Shown one piece after another: positions 40,995 through 50,588 of a stretch of 64,000 bases of DNA. The position numbers and the translations under genes are program-made. The notes under the pieces were generated by a model, which worked only from the letters and a program-made list of their open reading frames with translations, searched no databases and was not told the origin of the DNA. This stretch comes from Bacteroidales bacterium. Lineage in GTDB: Bacteria > Bacteroidota > Bacteroidia > Bacteroidales > F082. Numbering within the stretch: the stretch's first letter is position 1; every line of letters begins with the position of its first letter. The stretch lies in the NCBI GenBank assembly GCA_028277395.1, contig JANQGJ010000085.1:62001-126000 (forward strand). Reading direction: 5' to 3'.

Positions 40995-43256
40995 TTATTG
41001 AAGGCTTACTAATACCAGAACCAATCCTTTTCCTGACTTCAGTGATGTCATGGCTTTCCCAATTATCGCTCCCTGAGCTTCTTCATAATCAGTTACTTTC
41101 ATGGCATAACCCGGAAAGTTTGAAGTTGTTAGCATATCACCAATCTCCACAGGGTTTTCAGTGGCATCTGTCATACAGTAAACTCTTCCGGAAAGAGCAA
41201 TAAGGTGTTCCCCATCGGCTATTGTTCCTTTCTGACTCATTACCAAACCTGGCTTTATATCATTTGCTCCGCTAACAATACCTGCAACTTTACTGTCAAA
41301 TGCCGTTTCACATATCTTTAAATGACCCGGATTGTTCTCGTCAATGCTAACAACCATTCCTTTTTCAATGTTTTCGTTGTCAGACAGGTTGAAAAACTCA
41401 CTCAGATCACTTCCTCCGGTTATTTGTATTTCGTTGGTTATAATTCTTCCATCTCCATTGTAATCACCATCAATTTCGATAGTTGCGGTAAGTCCGTCTT
41501 CTGAATAAAACGTCATCTGACCGGCATCGGCAGATCCCGACTCTGAAGGATCAATTTCAATGGTCTTTTTATAATTTGAGTTATAGAATTGCATTACACC
41601 TTCATTGGTAATGCTCCACTCCTCATTTCCACTACCAGGTCCATAAGCTCTTATAAAATCACTTGTGCCATTTTGCTGTAGCATTATTGTCGGGTATGTA
41701 CCGGCTGTTTTCAGGTACGCTGCTGTACCTGCTGCTGTACTTGTATTTTCCGCATAAATTGTAGCATCATCGGTTCCTGTACCTTCACCCTGAAAAAGTG
41801 CTGTGCAATTATCAGATGATGATTGAACATGAAATGCCTCCTGTGGATCTGTGATTCCTACACCAACATTTCCGGATCTTTCAACGGTGAAATGTGGCCC
41901 TGAAACACTGGCATCATTCTTTCCATAAACAAATAAGCTGTTTTCACCACCATCATATACTATCGACATACCATAAGTATTATTGTCGTCTTCCGATAGA
42001 ACGATTTCAGCATCATCACCACTATTTGTTTCATTTGGTGTTAAATACAATGATGCCAATGTAGCGGAACCAACAATGTGCAGGTTTGATAGAGGTGTTT
42101 TGGTGTTTACTCCCACATTTCCCATCAGTCCAATCTCATTCGAGTTAAAATCTCCATATATCAACGGACTTGTAGTGTTTGAGTTATCGATATACAGTTT
42201 ATTGCTTCCGGTTTCGTTGTAACCTGCATGGTAGCCAATAAAGATATTATTGCTTCCTGTTGAATTACTATATCCGGCATTAAACCCTAGTGCAACGTTC
42301 CCACCACCGGATGTTAATGAGTACATGGCTGCTGAGCCTACTGCTGTATTATTGAATGAATTGTTGGAATTATACAAAGTACTTTTCCCAATGGCAATGT
42401 TTCTGTACCCTGATGTTTGTGTTCGTAAAGCATCAGAACCTATTGAAATATTATAATACCCATCCTGATTAAAATATAGTGCTTCATTTCCTATTGATAT
42501 ATTATCATAGCCCTGTGTATTGTTAAACAACGATCTGTAGCCAAACGCACTATTTCTTTGTCCTGTAGTATTTGAATACAATGATCCCGATCCAATTGCA
42601 ACATTTTGATATCTGGTGGTATTTGTAAACAAGGTTGTACTACCAATGGCAATGTTATTGGAGGAGTTAAACGAGAAGGATGGGTTTACTCCGTTATTGA
42701 ATAAGGTGCTTGATCCTATGGCAATATTATCATCTCCGGAAGTATTGTTGGCTCCGGCATTGTCACCAATAAATACGTTGTCATTATCAGTAAGGTCATC
42801 ATCATCACCGGCATTACTACCGATAAATACTGATTTACCGGTATTTAAAAATTCCAGACGTCCATCTTCAAACCTCCAGTAATTTGTGCTTTGAGTTACT
42901 ATATCGATAAAATCAATATCATTAAGAGGCTCAACATCAATGTAAGTGTCGTTATCAGCATCAGCGATTTTATCAACAACTCCTGATTCTACTATTTCGA
43001 ATTCACTGCCATTCCAAAAAAACAGAAGGTTACCTGTTTTATCATAAACTATCATTCCTTCGTGAGAACTGTCGAGCTTACCGGCCAAAACACCCCTTTG
43101 GATGGTTGTCATACGTGGTATCATCATTCCGGCAGTGTCCGATTTAACATCCAGAATGGTATGAGAAGTTGCCTCCGATCCATCGTTATTTATTGCAACC
43201 TGCGCATTAGCTGATATTACAATTAAAATTGTAAGTATTGTAAATATTTTCTTCAT
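40995..43256 (-). CDS. Secreted YadA-head-repeat stalk protein, 753 aa
   Basis: A signal peptide (residues 1-18, ending ISANAQ) is followed by the Bacteroidota start module (VAINNDGSEATSHTILDVKS, GMMIPRMTTIQR). About 15 YadA-head-type repeats of 14 or more residues come next (patterns GYNNIAIG-, NTTAVGSAAMYS- and GSNNIFIGYHAG-like), then a beta-rich central region. From about residue 620 there is a C-terminal domain with GMVVSID, KVAGIVSG, ALSGRVYC and GAIIGKAM, which resembles tail-fibre-type C-domains rather than S74. Such repeats form left-handed beta-rolls, probably trimers. It is flanked by two propeller proteins at 7 and 14 bases. No outer membrane anchor barrel is present. Confidence 0.82.
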   Translation of the reverse strand: MKKIFTILTILIVISANAQVAINNDGSEATSHTILDVKSDTAGMMIPRMTTIQRGVLAGKLDSSHEGMIVYDKTGNLLFFWNGSEFEIVESGVVDKIADADNDTYIDVEPLNDIDFIDIVTQSTNYWRFEDGRLEFLNTGKSVFIGSNAGDDDDLTDNDNVFIGDNAGANNTSGDDNIAIGSSTLFNNGVNPSFSFNSSNNIAIGSTTLFTNTTRYQNVAIGSGSLYSNTTGQRNSAFGYRSLFNNTQGYDNISIGNEALYFNQDGYYNISIGSDALRTQTSGYRNIAIGKSTLYNSNNSFNNTAVGSAAMYSLTSGGGNVALGFNAGYSNSTGSNNIFIGYHAGYNETGSNKLYIDNSNTTSPLIYGDFNSNEIGLMGNVGVNTKTPLSNLHIVGSATLASLYLTPNETNSGDDAEIVLSEDDNNTYGMSIVYDGGENSLFVYGKNDASVSGPHFTVERSGNVGVGITDPQEAFHVQSSSDNCTALFQGEGTGTDDATIYAENTSTAAGTAAYLKTAGTYPTIMLQQNGTSDFIRAYGPGSGNEEWSITNEGVMQFYNSNYKKTIEIDPSESGSADAGQMTFYSEDGLTATIEIDGDYNGDGRIITNEIQITGGSDLSEFFNLSDNENIEKGMVVSIDENNPGHLKICETAFDSKVAGIVSGANDIKPGLVMSQKGTIADGEHLIALSGRVYCMTDATENPVEIGDMLTTSNFPGYAMKVTDYEEAQGAIIGKAMTSLKSGKGLVLVLVSLQ

Positions 43257-43270
43257 AATAATTGAGATTT

Positions 43271-45736
43271 TTAGTTTGCTGAGTATCTGTAAATATTAGG
43301 TCCTTTCCCACAAATTTCTCCAAAGTCCTGTCCAAGGAAGAACACCTTACTCATTCCATATTTTGAACGTGTTTCTATCATCGGAGTCCAGGTATGACCT
43401 CCATCATTTGTCCGATACAGTTTGGCTTCAAAATCATCTGTCCATTCCTTTACAGTTGCATATCCGTCACTATTACTGGTCATATAAATTGAACTAAACT
43501 CAGGTACTCCTGTTAACCCTACTTTTGTCCAACTTGCTCCACCATTTTCTGACATAACAACAATTGCCCCGTCAGAATCACCTCCGACGATCCAGACATG
43601 CTGTTCATCAGGCATATGGGCATTATTCAATTTTGCCTCACTTGTAACAAGGTTAAAGTCGGAACCGTCCCATGTAACTCCCCCGTCAGTGGTTGTCATA
43701 TAGTAGGATTTTGATGGATCATCTTCACTAAATACATTGTATAGAAACCCATTATTCCCTTTCATGACAATGTTTGGAGCCTCACCATATTCATTTGGAT
43801 AAGGAAGCTCAAAATACCCGGTAGGATCATGAAATGCCATATTTACTCTGTGTATCCTGAATTGATATGGGATTCCTTCATCTTTACCAACCGCAACTAT
43901 TTCACCATCATTATTGGTGACAAAATCAAATATTTCGTTCCACTGAAATGATGGCCTGTTGAACTGCCCATAGCTTAATTCCGACATTGTTGAACCTCCA
44001 TCAGTAGTGTGCATTACTTTACCGTTTCCGTCCAGAAATATTCCTTCTCCCAGGTTATTGAACATTAATACTTTCTTCAATGGTATATCTGATGAATAGG
44101 TTTGTTGCCATGATTGTCCGGCATCATTTGTTGAAAGCAGCATTCCCTTATCCGGTGCATCCACCGTAATCCACCCTTTTGTAGTATTTATAAAGAACAT
44201 ATCGTTGGCGTTTGTTTCTGTACCAAGCCCAACATCTGATAAGTTCATAATATCCCAAACAGGGATAGTAAGGTTAACGTAAGCATAGTCAGAGTCAATC
44301 TCAACTCCATCTTTTAATGCGACGGCCCTGATAATATGACTCCCCTCAGATTGGTCTGAAGAATTCCAAACGTATTCGAATGGTTCTTCTGTGTCGGTAT
44401 ATTCATGATTATAATCAATTATAAACTGAACTTCATCTGGTTTTTTACCGGTATAGGATGTGGTTATATTAATCATATCTCCAACCAGTGAATGTTGTCC
44501 GTCAACAGGTGTTGTTATATATAGAGAATCTCCAAAAGGCTCTTCTTCAAGCTTCAAAAATACTTTTTCAAAAAGATCGATATCCTTTTTCCAGTCTTCC
44601 CTGAAACCAAGTATATCTATTAAAACACCAACTTGTGAACGTACACCCAGTAAAAAATCCAGATTCCAGTTTTGAGTACCTGAAACCAACTCTGCATCGA
44701 CAACTGAATATGCAGTAACATTAACAAATGGTCCTGTAGCACCGTACAGGAGTAGCGATATTTCAGGACCAATGTTGGTTTCAAAATCAGCCCCAAAAGT
44801 CAGGTTTGGTGCTACATAATCAGTATTATAGGTTTTTTCGGCAATTTTCTTCCACCCTTTATCATCGGAATAGGATGTACCAAGTCTTCCCTGAAAATCT
44901 TCGCTGGCGGAGGCTGTAAATTCTGCAGTAATTGTACCATCCATTGATATGAACAGTTCAATTCGTGGTACAAATACAACAGGGACAGGACCAACCATAA
45001 AGGTCCATGGAGTAAAATAAAACTTACCCAATGAGATTCTTTTTTTTATACCTGCTCCGGCTTCAGAAACACATATTATTGAAGCACTCTGCTGTATTTC
45101 TACTCCCGATTCAAACTTATCAACTATTGGGTGAGGAGGTAATGCAAGCCACTCAAAATCCCAGTCGAATTCGAAAAAGAATTCAATATCCAGGTCTGTT
45201 TGTCCGGATATTTTGACCATACCATTCTCATTTTCAAATGATTTTTCGTATTCAAGGGAAAAAACTGTAAAATCTGCATTTTTCTGGTTGTTCAGTACAA
45301 CACCATCGGCTAACTGGTAGCTTTCGATATTAGCCATAGACAAACTACCGGTACTGAAATCTATACTTCCTTTATTAACGGCTTCTGTTAGAGTAGCCAT
45401 CTCGGTTGCAACTACTGTTTGACCATCTTTGTTATTGCTTATGGATACAATCTTCCTTAAATATCCGTAGGGAGCCTGATCAGATGCGCTGTCAACAAGT
45501 ATATCCCCAACCTGTAGCCTTTCGGTTATGCTGTTGCTTCCATTAAAGGTTATTGAAAAATCAGAAGTATCAATTCCTGTAATTAATGTCCTGGTTTGCA
45601 AATCTATAACCTTTGTGTTTTCAGCAACAACAACTTCCTGATTTGGTTCAGGTTGTGGCTCCGGATCCTGGTTGTCTTTTTTACAGGAAACTACAACTAC
45701 TAATGTAAGTAATATTAATGTTATTAGTTTTTTCAT
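43271..45736 (-). CDS. Lipoprotein with Ig-like and beta-propeller (BNR/Ycf48-like) domains, 821 aa
   Basis: A lipoprotein signal ends at C18 (VVVVSCKK), and the following acidic Pro/Glu/Gln run fits surface export in Bacteroidota. Residues 40-410 form a beta-rich region of no recognised family. About residues 415-490 (ITTPVDGQHSLVGDMINITT, IRAVALKDG) look like an Ig-like domain. From about residue 510 a propeller has Asp-box motifs (STNDAGQSWQQ, TTDGGVTWDG, SENGGASWTK, RTNDGGHTWT). Ycf48-type propellers bind protein partners. It is the second gene in a block of four, with gaps of 14 and 40 bases to its YadA-head neighbours. Confidence 0.82.
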   Translation of the reverse strand: MKKLITLILLTLVVVVSCKKDNQDPEPQPEPNQEVVVAENTKVIDLQTRTLITGIDTSDFSITFNGSNSITERLQVGDILVDSASDQAPYGYLRKIVSISNNKDGQTVVATEMATLTEAVNKGSIDFSTGSLSMANIESYQLADGVVLNNQKNADFTVFSLEYEKSFENENGMVKISGQTDLDIEFFFEFDWDFEWLALPPHPIVDKFESGVEIQQSASIICVSEAGAGIKKRISLGKFYFTPWTFMVGPVPVVFVPRIELFISMDGTITAEFTASASEDFQGRLGTSYSDDKGWKKIAEKTYNTDYVAPNLTFGADFETNIGPEISLLLYGATGPFVNVTAYSVVDAELVSGTQNWNLDFLLGVRSQVGVLIDILGFREDWKKDIDLFEKVFLKLEEEPFGDSLYITTPVDGQHSLVGDMINITTSYTGKKPDEVQFIIDYNHEYTDTEEPFEYVWNSSDQSEGSHIIRAVALKDGVEIDSDYAYVNLTIPVWDIMNLSDVGLGTETNANDMFFINTTKGWITVDAPDKGMLLSTNDAGQSWQQTYSSDIPLKKVLMFNNLGEGIFLDGNGKVMHTTDGGSTMSELSYGQFNRPSFQWNEIFDFVTNNDGEIVAVGKDEGIPYQFRIHRVNMAFHDPTGYFELPYPNEYGEAPNIVMKGNNGFLYNVFSEDDPSKSYYMTTTDGGVTWDGSDFNLVTSEAKLNNAHMPDEQHVWIVGGDSDGAIVVMSENGGASWTKVGLTGVPEFSSIYMTSNSDGYATVKEWTDDFEAKLYRTNDGGHTWTPMIETRSKYGMSKVFFLGQDFGEICGKGPNIYRYSAN

Positions 45737-45776
45737 GATATAGTATATTAGGTCAGTCTGTTTTATTCTGAGATTT

Positions 45777-48023
45777 CTATTGTGTTATCTTTAGTAGTAT
45801 TTTTTCAATCTCTGCCAGTCTTTGTTTGAGTTCATTGTTTTGAGTACGGAGATCCTTAATTTCTTTTTGCTGTTCCTGCATTCCTTTTACAAGTGGAACC
45901 ACAAATGCGGCATATGAAAGTCCATACAGGTCATTATCATGTTCAGGCCTGTCGATTGCACTAAAGTTAAAACCTGTTTTTTCTGCTGCTGAATCAACCT
46001 CCTGGGCTATAAATCCGGTTTGACGTTTTCTCTCAATATCATATTTGCCTGGCAGATCATCCTGATGTTCTAATCCCAGGATTTGGTTTTCCTTATCAAG
46101 GTTTATGGTATAAGTTACAGGACGTAGTTTCATTATAAAATCCAGTCCGACTACATCTTCTTTTATGTTCTCCTTAATTCTCCCATCTGAATATGTTGTA
46201 AAAGCTACCTGGCCTTTAATTTCGGTTACACTTGTATTTCCAATATGAACCTGGTTGTTTCCATTCACTGAAGCGTTGTACCCAATTGCCGTTGAATTGG
46301 AATATGTACCGGAAGTATAGGCGTTGTATCCAAAAGCAGTATTTCCATTTCCTGAGGTATTTGATGCCAGGGCATTATAACCAAATGCAGTATTATAATT
46401 TCCTGATATATTTTCTCCCATGGATCCATGACCAAATGTTGAGTTTCTGGATCCGGTTGTGTTTTCATCCAGCGATTTGTATCCCAGGGCAGTGTTTAGA
46501 GTTCCTGAAGTATTTAAGGTCATTGATTCGTAACCTATTCCTGTATTATATGTGCCTGCATTGTTGATACCAGCATTTGTACCCATAAACAATTTTGTTC
46601 CCTGCTTTATAACATCTGAGAGGTCATTTAATTCAGTGGCATAAGTTTCGGGAGTCTCCCATGTGGCAATTCCATCTGCATCACTGGTAAGTACTTTTCC
46701 GTTACCTGGATTCCCACCTGTTATTTTTATACTACCGTTAATATCAACCTGGTTTGTTGAAAAATCACCACCAATAAGGGGAGTTGAAGAATTTGAATTT
46801 TCAATGTAAAGCTTATTACTTCCCAGTTCATTATATCCGGCTTCATAGCCGATAAAAATATTTCCAGACTGAGAAACCCCATTTCTTCCAAATCCTGCCT
46901 GGTATCCAATAACTGTATTCATACTCCCTGATGTTGTCCAGTATAAAGCTGCACTACCTATAGCAACATTTTCTGACAGATCGGTACCGTGCCTGGAACT
47001 TGATTTTCCAACAGCTACATTATTACTACCTGTTGTATTATTTTGCAATGAGTATGAGCCAACTGAAGTATTATATTCTCCGGTAGTAAGATCGTGTTGA
47101 GACTCATTCCCAAAGGCAGCATTATAATTTCCTGAAGTACATGAATATAATGCTTCAAATCCAAATGATGAATTGAAATAACCGGTTGTATTTGCAAACA
47201 TTGATTTAGACCCTACAGCTGTATTTTTAGTGCTCTCAATACCTATTGCTCCTGTTCCATTATTAAACATTGCAGAATCACCAACAGCCACCAGGTTTGA
47301 TTTTTCAGTGTTTGAGTATAATGCCTTTATACCTATCGCAACAATTGAACTGGCAGTTGTATTGCTGAAAAGACTATTAAACCCAAATGCTGTATTATTA
47401 TTCCCTGTAGTATTTTTATCCAAAGCACGAAATCCGACTATTGTATTATATTCTCCAGTGGTATTCTTTCGCATAGCCTGAACCCCTACAGCAGTATTAT
47501 TATGTCCTTCAGTGTTTTCAGACAATGAGCCTTTGCCTAAAGCGGTATTACTATAACCTGATGTGTTTAACATAAGTGCCTCATTTCCAAGTGCAGTATT
47601 ATAAGTACCTGAAGTATTTGCATTAAGAGAACTAATACCAACGGCTGTATTTATATTATTCCCGTTATCATTGGTACCTGAATTCAATCCGATAAAGACT
47701 GAACTATTATCGGTTTTGGAATCTGTAAGATCATTGATACTTTGCGACCCGTCTTTTACAATTTCTACCCATGATGTAAGAGAATTATCATAATACCAGA
47801 AACTGTTGGTTGTTTGATCATATACCAGTAACCCACTTTGGGAAGTACTAATTGCATTACGTTCAGTTGTAGTTACCCTGGGTACAAGAAATCCTTTATC
47901 TGTACTTTGTAGATCGAGAATTGCCGAGGGATCCGGGACCGCACCCGTGGTGTTTATGGCTACCTGGGCGTGCACTGCAAATAACGACAGAGTTATAACA
48001 AAAGTTAGTATTATTATTTTCAT
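45777..48023 (-). CDS. YadA-head-repeat stalk protein with C-terminal S74 intramolecular chaperone, 748 aa
   Basis: A signal peptide (residues 1-19, ending FAVHAQ) and the same start module as the sister protein (VAINTTGAV, GFLVPRVTTTERN) precede about 25 YadA-head-type repeats (GYSNTALGKGSLSENTEG-like, 22-24 residues each). From S612 the segment SDGRIKENI opens a peptidase S74 (endosialidase-type) chaperone domain of about 137 residues. The S74 domain trimerises tail-spike-like beta-structures and often cuts itself off at the serine. A coiled coil (KEIKDLRTQNNELKQRLAEIEK) closes the protein. It is the first gene of the four-gene block, with two dyads in its leader. Confidence 0.88.
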   Translation of the reverse strand: MKIIILTFVITLSLFAVHAQVAINTTGAVPDPSAILDLQSTDKGFLVPRVTTTERNAISTSQSGLLVYDQTTNSFWYYDNSLTSWVEIVKDGSQSINDLTDSKTDNSSVFIGLNSGTNDNGNNINTAVGISSLNANTSGTYNTALGNEALMLNTSGYSNTALGKGSLSENTEGHNNTAVGVQAMRKNTTGEYNTIVGFRALDKNTTGNNNTAFGFNSLFSNTTASSIVAIGIKALYSNTEKSNLVAVGDSAMFNNGTGAIGIESTKNTAVGSKSMFANTTGYFNSSFGFEALYSCTSGNYNAAFGNESQHDLTTGEYNTSVGSYSLQNNTTGSNNVAVGKSSSRHGTDLSENVAIGSAALYWTTSGSMNTVIGYQAGFGRNGVSQSGNIFIGYEAGYNELGSNKLYIENSNSSTPLIGGDFSTNQVDINGSIKITGGNPGNGKVLTSDADGIATWETPETYATELNDLSDVIKQGTKLFMGTNAGINNAGTYNTGIGYESMTLNTSGTLNTALGYKSLDENTTGSRNSTFGHGSMGENISGNYNTAFGYNALASNTSGNGNTAFGYNAYTSGTYSNSTAIGYNASVNGNNQVHIGNTSVTEIKGQVAFTTYSDGRIKENIKEDVVGLDFIMKLRPVTYTINLDKENQILGLEHQDDLPGKYDIERKRQTGFIAQEVDSAAEKTGFNFSAIDRPEHDNDLYGLSYAAFVVPLVKGMQEQQKEIKDLRTQNNELKQRLAEIEKILLKITQ

Positions 48024-48051
48024 AGTATTATTATTTTATTGAGCCTCCCGG

Positions 48052-48087
48052 CTTCATTGCATCAGGAAAATCCTGATTGCAATGAAG
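48052..48087. promoter_or_regulatory. Long hairpin upstream of the surface-protein block
   Basis: CTTCATTGCATCAGGA pairs with TCCTGATTGCAATGAAG around the loop AAA, with one bulged base: a stem of 16 pairs, 29 bases before the ATG at 48023. It lies in the leader of the first surface-protein gene and could block or stabilise that transcript, or end transcripts from the small gene at 48152-48409. No T-run follows in either direction. Confidence 0.5.
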
Positions 48088-48090
48088 TAT

Positions 48091-48106
48091 TGAACAAACT
48101 TGTTCA
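48091..48106. promoter_or_regulatory. Dyad operator candidate upstream of the surface-protein block
   Basis: TGAACAA and TTGTTCA form perfect 7-bp arms around two bases, about 75 bases upstream of the ATG at 48023 and adjacent to the long hairpin. Size and symmetry suit a dimeric DNA-binding protein. Confidence 0.4.
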
Positions 48107-48151
48107 TGACCAAATTTCCTACCTTTGATTTTTTTATATTGAGAGGCATCA

Positions 48152-48409
48152 TTAATTATTCCTGATTGTTTTTGTGATCAGTTTACCATTGATAATTATG
48201 TCAAACCGATATACTCCTTTACCAAAATTGAAGTCGATATTTTCAAAATTTGAATTGTTAATTGTCTTTTCCACCAATGGCCTTTGCTCATTTTGAGAAT
48301 CCCATATGGAAACAGTAGCCTGTTCTACTATTTCATTGAAGGTTATGAAAGCCATCTTATCAATTATATTTATTATGCACTGATTCATTTGAAAATTTCC
48401 AGCAAACAT
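48152..48409 (-). CDS. Small beta-rich protein resembling a secretion-tail domain, 85 aa
   Basis: The C-terminal 55 residues (ATVSIWDSQNEQRPLVEKTI, then FGKGVYRFDIIINGKLITKT) have the strand pattern and closing K-G-x-Y-x-x-x-I-x-x-x-G-K-x-x-T of Bacteroidota type IX tail or DUF3244-like domains. There is no signal peptide and an in-frame stop lies 11 codons upstream of the ATG. It could be a stand-alone cytoplasmic protein or the surviving 3' end of a larger secreted-protein gene. It precedes the four surface-protein genes in the same direction and is divergent from the TPR-HTH regulator. Confidence 0.5.
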   Translation of the reverse strand: MFAGNFQMNQCIINIIDKMAFITFNEIVEQATVSIWDSQNEQRPLVEKTINNSNFENIDFNFGKGVYRFDIIINGKLITKTIRNN

Positions 48410-48605
48410 ATTGTCAGGTTTGCTTGAATCCTAACTTTTTGGGTTGGCAAAAGGTATGCAATACTAAATTTTCAGGTATGCAATTGGTAGGCATTGGAGC
48501 TTGACTAAAATTTTAATTATTTGATTTTGTGCTATTTAATCATATTTATCCAGCTTCAGTACTGGAATGTTGCTGAATACCTGCTGGTAGATATGTTCTA
48601 TTTGG

Positions 48606-48613
48606 TATATTTG
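48606..48613 (+). promoter_or_regulatory. -7 promoter box of the TPR-HTH regulator
   Basis: TATATTTG, 16 bases before the ATG at 48630, matches TAnnTTTG. The rest of the gap back to 48410 shows nothing else. Confidence 0.5.
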
Positions 48614-48629
48614 ACAAAACCGAAAAGCT

Positions 48630-50588
48630 ATGTCGTTCTATAAGTTTGATTTATTTATAAATTGTAGATTAATTAAACCTGCTTTGTATTACACTCTTGT
48701 ACTAAAAATGCTCTTATTTACAGGAATATTACACGCAGGAAATAAAATTGATAGTTTGGAGTTTTTGCTTTCATCGTCTGATAATGAAGTAAGGCTTGAC
48801 ATTCTTGACCAGTTAAGCTATCATTATTTAAAGTCAAATACGACGAAAAGTCTTGATCACGCATTAGACCATGTTAACCTTGCAGCTGAATTGCAAAATG
48901 ATTATCAGTTGCAAAAGGGCTATCTAAACTGTGCAAAAAGCTATTATTATTTAAGCAAACTGGATAGTGTACTTTTTTATGCCGACAGAGTTATAAAATC
49001 GCAGACTCAGTTAAATAACGATACAGTTTCAGCAGCTGCATACATGCTAATATGTAATTCAAACATTATCAGAGGTAATTATGATACTGCTTTAATTTAT
49101 GGAGAAAAGGCTCTTGAAACATTCACAAAAATTCATGATACCATCGAAATTGCTACAACCAAAAAAAATCTTTCATATATTTTCATGTCAAGAGGAGAAT
49201 ATGAAGATGCATTAAAGTATGCAATTGAGGCATTGAAGATATTTGAATTGTCGAATGATACAATGCGTATTGCCAGTGGACTTGGTACTATTGCAAACAT
49301 ATATCTAAATACAGGCAAAGATCATATGGCGAAAGAGTATTTTATAAAAGCGAAAGATTGTTTACAAAACCAACAGGAAACTTTAATATACTCACAGGTA
49401 CTACAATCCATTGCAGGAATTTATCGTAGTGAAGGACAATTTGATTCATCACTGCTTTTATATAGCCAGGCTCTTTCAATTGCCGAGCAAATGAATAACA
49501 TGTTGTTGGCTGCTAAGATCTATATGAATATGGCAAACACATTAAAATCTGACAATAAATTCCATGAGGCAATCAGGAATTACAAGAAAGCCAATGATAT
49601 GTTTATTTCCATAAATTCAGAAAAGGATATAAATCATATAAATTATTCACTGGGAGAAACTTATCTGCAATATGATAAATATGACTCGGCAGAGATTTAT
49701 CTGTTAAAGTCGCTTCATACATCAGGGAAAATTAATCATGCTTTAATTTATGAAGCTGCTCTTAAACAGCTTTATCTGCTATATGAAAAGAAACAAGACT
49801 TCAGGAAAGCATTTCAATATTTTAATACCTATGTTCATTATCATGATAGTATAGTTGGACAAGATGTGCAGGTAAAAATTGCTGAACTGGAAACAAAGTA
49901 TGAAACAGCAAAAAAGGATAAACAAATAACTGAACTTGAACTTCAGCAGGAAATTGAAAAGTCGGAAAAAATTAGTCAGAGGATTATTTTCTCCTCTGTA
50001 ATATTTCTGTTTATTGTTCTATTACTGGGAGTTTGGCAAAAACGCAAAAAGGACCGAATGATATTAAAACAGCGTGAACTTTTCCATAAAAAAGAAAAGC
50101 AGCTGGCAGAATTGAAGCTGGAAAGAAGCAAACTTAAAGAAGAGGAATTACGACAATCAGTATTGTATAAATCGAAACAACTTAGCACACATGCATTGCA
50201 TATGATGCAAAAAAACAAAATGCTTAATGAAGTTAAAATCAGTATAAAAGAACTGTCAAAATCAAAAAACAAAGATTCTGATATTCAAAGGAAAATAGTT
50301 CATAAAATAAATGAAAGCATAAGATCCGACAAAGACTGGGAGGTTTTCAAATTATATTTTGAAGATGTAAACCATGATTTTTATCAAAAACTGAAAAAAT
50401 TAAATCCTGAGCTTACAACTAATGATCAAAGACTTTGTACACTGATAAAACTTAACATGAATAGCAAAGAAATGGCATCGGTACTTAATGTAGCTCCAGT
50501 TAGTATTAAAAGTTCACGTTACAGGTTAAAGAAAAAGCTGGGACTAGTTCCCGAAGATGACCTTGAAGAGTTTATTGGAAATATCTGA
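48630..50588 (+). CDS. TPR-repeat membrane protein with C-terminal LuxR-like helix-turn-helix
   Basis: The product is a 652-residue membrane-spanning regulator of a type common in Bacteroidota. An N-terminal export/anchor segment (about residues 15-38) is followed by about nine tetratricopeptide repeats (about 60-410, for example GEYEDALKYAIEALKIFELS). A coiled coil and a membrane helix (about 450-470, IIFSSVIFLFIVLLLGVW) come next. A long cytoplasmic coiled coil then leads to a LuxR/GerE-like helix-turn-helix (about 590-645, TTNDQRLCTLIKLNMNSKEM). The TPR domain would face the periplasm and pass a signal to the DNA-binding end. It is divergent from the surface-protein block and is a good candidate for its control. 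Confidence 0.88.
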   Translation: MSFYKFDLFINCRLIKPALYYTLVLKMLLFTGILHAGNKIDSLEFLLSSSDNEVRLDILDQLSYHYLKSNTTKSLDHALDHVNLAAELQNDYQLQKGYLNCAKSYYYLSKLDSVLFYADRVIKSQTQLNNDTVSAAAYMLICNSNIIRGNYDTALIYGEKALETFTKIHDTIEIATTKKNLSYIFMSRGEYEDALKYAIEALKIFELSNDTMRIASGLGTIANIYLNTGKDHMAKEYFIKAKDCLQNQQETLIYSQVLQSIAGIYRSEGQFDSSLLLYSQALSIAEQMNNMLLAAKIYMNMANTLKSDNKFHEAIRNYKKANDMFISINSEKDINHINYSLGETYLQYDKYDSAEIYLLKSLHTSGKINHALIYEAALKQLYLLYEKKQDFRKAFQYFNTYVHYHDSIVGQDVQVKIAELETKYETAKKDKQITELELQQEIEKSEKISQRIIFSSVIFLFIVLLLGVWQKRKKDRMILKQRELFHKKEKQLAELKLERSKLKEEELRQSVLYKSKQLSTHALHMMQKNKMLNEVKISIKELSKSKNKDSDIQRKIVHKINESIRSDKDWEVFKLYFEDVNHDFYQKLKKLNPELTTNDQRLCTLIKLNMNSKEMASVLNVAPVSIKSSRYRLKKKLGLVPEDDLEEFIGNI

